NCBI GenBank assembly: GCA_951799445.1
Contig: OX637288.1
Coordinates: 30,297,288-30,361,287 of the forward strand
DNA length: 64,000 nt
From: Pseudisothecium myosuroides
Taxonomy: Eukaryota > Streptophyta > Bryopsida > Hypnales > Lembophyllaceae
Direction of reading: 5' to 3'
Part shown: in pieces, positions 61,463-64,000 of the stretch
How positions within the stretch are numbered: the stretch's first letter is position 1
Layout: each line of letters starts with the position of its first letter
Made by a program: the position numbers and the translations under genes
Notes under the pieces: generated by a model
Told to the model about the DNA's origin: nothing
The model's input: only the letters and a program-made list of their open reading frames with translations
Database searches by the model: none

Positions 61463-62099
61463 CTCCTAAATGCCCAAGGCACCCAAATGTGGTATCGAAG
61501 AAACTTTGAAATTAAATAAAACCTTATCAAATTGCTATTTATAGTAGTTTATATTTTTGAAAGATTATTTTCGAAGTCAAGTTTTAGCATCAAAAATCCG
61601 ATTTTGAAAATGAATGATTATGATTTTTCTATTCAAGGTTTTGTGCAAAGGTATCTATTGCAATCTTGACTTTTCGTGGTGTTGAGGGCTCTTGGAAATG
61701 AGCCTCAAATACACTAGATCTTGGAGAAAAAATCACACTAGAAATTCATTTAAAAAAATTGTAGAGTAGATTTTGAGAAGTCATAAATTGATTGGGGTTA
61801 TATTTGTTAAGCCCTTCAACCTCATATTTTTTTGGTCTTCAACTTTTTAGATTTGAGATGCAAAAAGAGAGCTTAAAGATTTTCATAGTTTTAACACCCT
61901 AATGATTAAATATTATAATCTTTCAATCCTTAAATGATATTGTTGTGTTTTCTTTTCCTATGTGATCTCTAACATAACTAGTTTGAATTTGTATGGTTCC
62001 AATTCAAAAAAAATTGATTCAACTTATCAAAATGTTGGCTTTTTGTTCAATTTAGAGCAAATTCCAAGAGGCTCAAAACAGGCCTTGGGCATTTTGGGG
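61463..62099 (-). mobile_element. TTAA-flanked TIR element, family B (B2)
   Basis: It is 637 bp, with TTAA at 61,459-61,462 and 62,100-62,103. The left end is CTCCTAAATGCCCAAGG; the right end is CCTTGGGCATTTTGGGG. It is an inverted copy of B1 (28,917-29,553) of the same length. Confidence 0.88.
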
Positions 62100-62177
62100 T
62101 TAAAAATACGTGTGCCTACTTGAACCCTCTATCCAAAATTATTTTTGTTTTAAATTCAGTAAATTCTACATTCTTAA

Positions 62178-62405
62178 CCCCTCAAGTTCCAAGGCCATTT
62201 TTTCATTAAAAGTCACTCAATTTTCAATGTGAACAACATAAATAGTTTAATTTTAAGTATATTTTTTTGCATATCCAACCTTGGGATCTTGCATTATACT
62301 AACAGAAAATGTTTGTAAGAAATTTCAGAAACTTTGACTATATAGATCACGAGATATAAGTGTCTAAAAGTTTTTTAAAAAAAAAGCACTTTTGTCCGGT
62401 TGCAA
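62178..62405 (-). mobile_element. Family A element, inverted fragment
   Basis: TTAA (62,174-62,177) then CCCCTCAAGTTCC. The interior GCATATCCAACCTTGGGATC and TTTCAGAAACTTTGACTATA is the reverse of the A1 right end. The other end was not found. Confidence 0.6.
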
Positions 62406-62796
62406 GACAAATGAAATGAACGAAGGGATCAATCAACATTGTTCGTTCTTATTTTTGGCATCTCTTTGACTACTGCTCGATTAGAGACGAAGCTCTGAAA
62501 GGTGGAAAAAATGTTCACACATACTCTTGGATCTATATATAATGCCCACGAAATGACAACCTCACACTCAACAATTAAATGCCCATTGGTGCTCTTTGAA
62601 AATGCCCCCGAAATTCCACTTTTCAATACTCTAAAACCACACTTTGAAAAGGATTCCCAAACTCAAAGTTTCAAGGACACTTTGGAGTGCACCAAACTCT
62701 ACTTGTACTGCAAAAAAGGGTATTTTAAATGTCATTTTTAGCCTTAATCCGGAACATTTTGTCCACCAAGAAGATCATTTTGGGATAGAAAATTAA

Positions 62797-63335
62797 CCCT
62801 TCAAATTCCTTGAATATATTTGACCCAAAAACGCTCGAAAATTGCCATTTTGAGCACACAATTATTAAATTTTAGGAAAAAAACAAACATTTTTGGATAC
62901 ATCTAACCGTAAGATCTTGTAGTAAGCTGGTTTGAGAAGATGCGGAAAAAATTTCAGAAATTTCCACCGTGTGGATTGCAAGATATTAGCGTTTGAATTG
63001 TCAATTTTTTTTTTTACCTTCGAAAAATCGGGCAGCTACACTTTACAAGCTCACATTTGTACAAATCCTTCTACATAGACATTGATATAATCTAATTTTT
63101 TTTTAAGAAGAAGTTATTTCAGTTATTTTTTTTGTTATTCGCCCTTGCATGTTTGGGATTTATTGTTATTGTAACATAATTTTTGCTCCCAAGCACCAAT
63201 TGAAATGGAAATTATATTCCTAAAAAGCCAATCAATTTTTCTATCGTGAGAAAAAAACTCAAAAAAACTTGCCAAAAATTGAAATAATAGGCACCTAACT
63301 GAACCTTTAAGAGTCCCTTGAGGGACTTTGGGGAC
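62797..63335 (-). mobile_element. Family A element, inverted and shortened
   Basis: TTAA (62,793-62,796) then CCCTTCAAATTCC. ATCTAACCGTAAGATCTTGT and ATTGCAAGATATTAGCG match the A right end in reverse. The far end (near GGGACTTTGGGGAC, about 63,335) is approximate. Confidence 0.65.
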
Positions 63336-63724
63336 TTTATGAAAGATGGAAGTGATTTAGACTTGGTTTAATTCTATTTTTTTGGTATTGACCTTCAAAA
63401 ACAACAACTACCTCGTTTTTTTGACTTTTTGACCGATTTTTGAAATTCAATTATACAACTTGTCCATTTTGGTGCTCTTTATCTCGTATCATTTATGAAG
63501 ATTGCTAGTATCCAAGTCTAGAATCTTGAGTCCATGAGCCTAAATACCTATATTATAGATATCTATGTTATAGATACTTTCAATGGTTGTAGGATACCTA
63601 TTTACACCTAAGTTCAAGGCTTGTAGGCTTGCACTTACAAGCTCAAATGCTAACGTTGCTAGTCATTTATAGTCTAACATTAAACAAATTCATTACCTTA
63701 GCATCCTTCCATCTAGTTTTTTAA

Positions 63725-64000
63725 ACCCCTAAATGGCCAAACACCGTTTTCTAGCAACACTGATAGCAATTTTGAACAGCTCACTACGAACGGAATTTTT
63801 GTTTCTTTTATTTGAAATTTTCACACAACATGGGGACAAGGTTTTTCTTTAAGGCCCAACAATTTTCATAACTTTTGACTACATGGGTAAAAAGTTATTG
63901 TATAATATGTAACTTTTTTTTCAACTGGGCAGTCCGCATAGATAAAAAAAATCACTTTTTTTCATGAACAAAAATTTGAAATTGGTTTCCAAGATGTTTA
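63725..64000 (-). mobile_element. TTAA-type TIR element, cut by the window edge
   Basis: TTAA at 63,721-63,724 precedes ACCCCTAAATGGCC. The interior is the reverse of 42,120-42,391 (GAACAGCTCACTACGAACGG, TGGGTAAAAAGTTATTGTAT). It runs off the right end of the window. Confidence 0.65.

Noticed and set aside
1..64000. tRNA, rRNA, CRISPR or bacterial operon features
   Set aside because: No cloverleaf, rRNA segment or regularly spaced repeat-spacer array was seen; gene structure is eukaryotic.

Overview
This is a nuclear window from a eukaryote, almost certainly a land plant with a large, repeat-rich genome. The evidence is spliced genes with canonical GT-AG introns, a CONSTANS-like gene (B-box plus CCT), a remnant of chloroplast NADP-malate dehydrogenase, a Ty1/copia element primed by initiator Met-tRNA, and long AT-rich intergenic DNA packed with small inverted-repeat transposons. 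The sequence does not settle whether it is a bryophyte, lycophyte, fern or gymnosperm.

Layout. 1-3.2 kb: foldback and hairpin repeats and a 103-bp tandem repeat. 3,179-9,491: a complete but decayed Ty1/copia element on the minus strand (207-bp LTRs, GGGGC target-site duplication, PBS, PPT, gag-PR-INT-RT-RH order), with a 742-bp terminal-inverted-repeat transposon nested in its reverse transcriptase. 11.1-11.7 kb: a 176-bp tandem repeat. 11.7-15.4 kb: a graveyard of gene pieces, namely two tandem copies of the 3' end of an NADP-malate dehydrogenase gene and two inverted copies of a NEPRO-like (nucleolus and neural progenitor protein family) gene. 18.1-19.1 kb: a frameshifted F-box-like gene. 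22.0-24.6 kb: a spliced PPPDE/DeSI-type isopeptidase gene (+). 31.0-33.4 kb: a four-exon CONSTANS-like gene (-), apparently intact, 479 codons. The rest, especially 25-30 kb and 36-64 kb, has no gene I can recognise.

The most notable signal is in that gene-poor part. At least a dozen AT-rich, non-coding elements of about 0.55-0.95 kb begin near TTAA-CCCCTAAAGGNCC and end near GGNCCTTTAGGGG-TTAA. They fall into sequence families (A, B, C and others), several with matching TTAA or CTAA on both sides. TTAA target sites with CCC/GGG termini are the signature of the piggyBac superfamily, which is not commonly described from plants. No transposase gene is present, so these would be non-autonomous. 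A separate two-copy MITE (ends GGTAACTACACC) lies at 21.3 and 60.3 kb.

The two intact-looking genes (CONSTANS-like transcription factor; PPPDE peptidase) show no evident functional link. Splice sites were chosen by reading frame, GT-AG rule and family homology; all exon boundaries are predictions.
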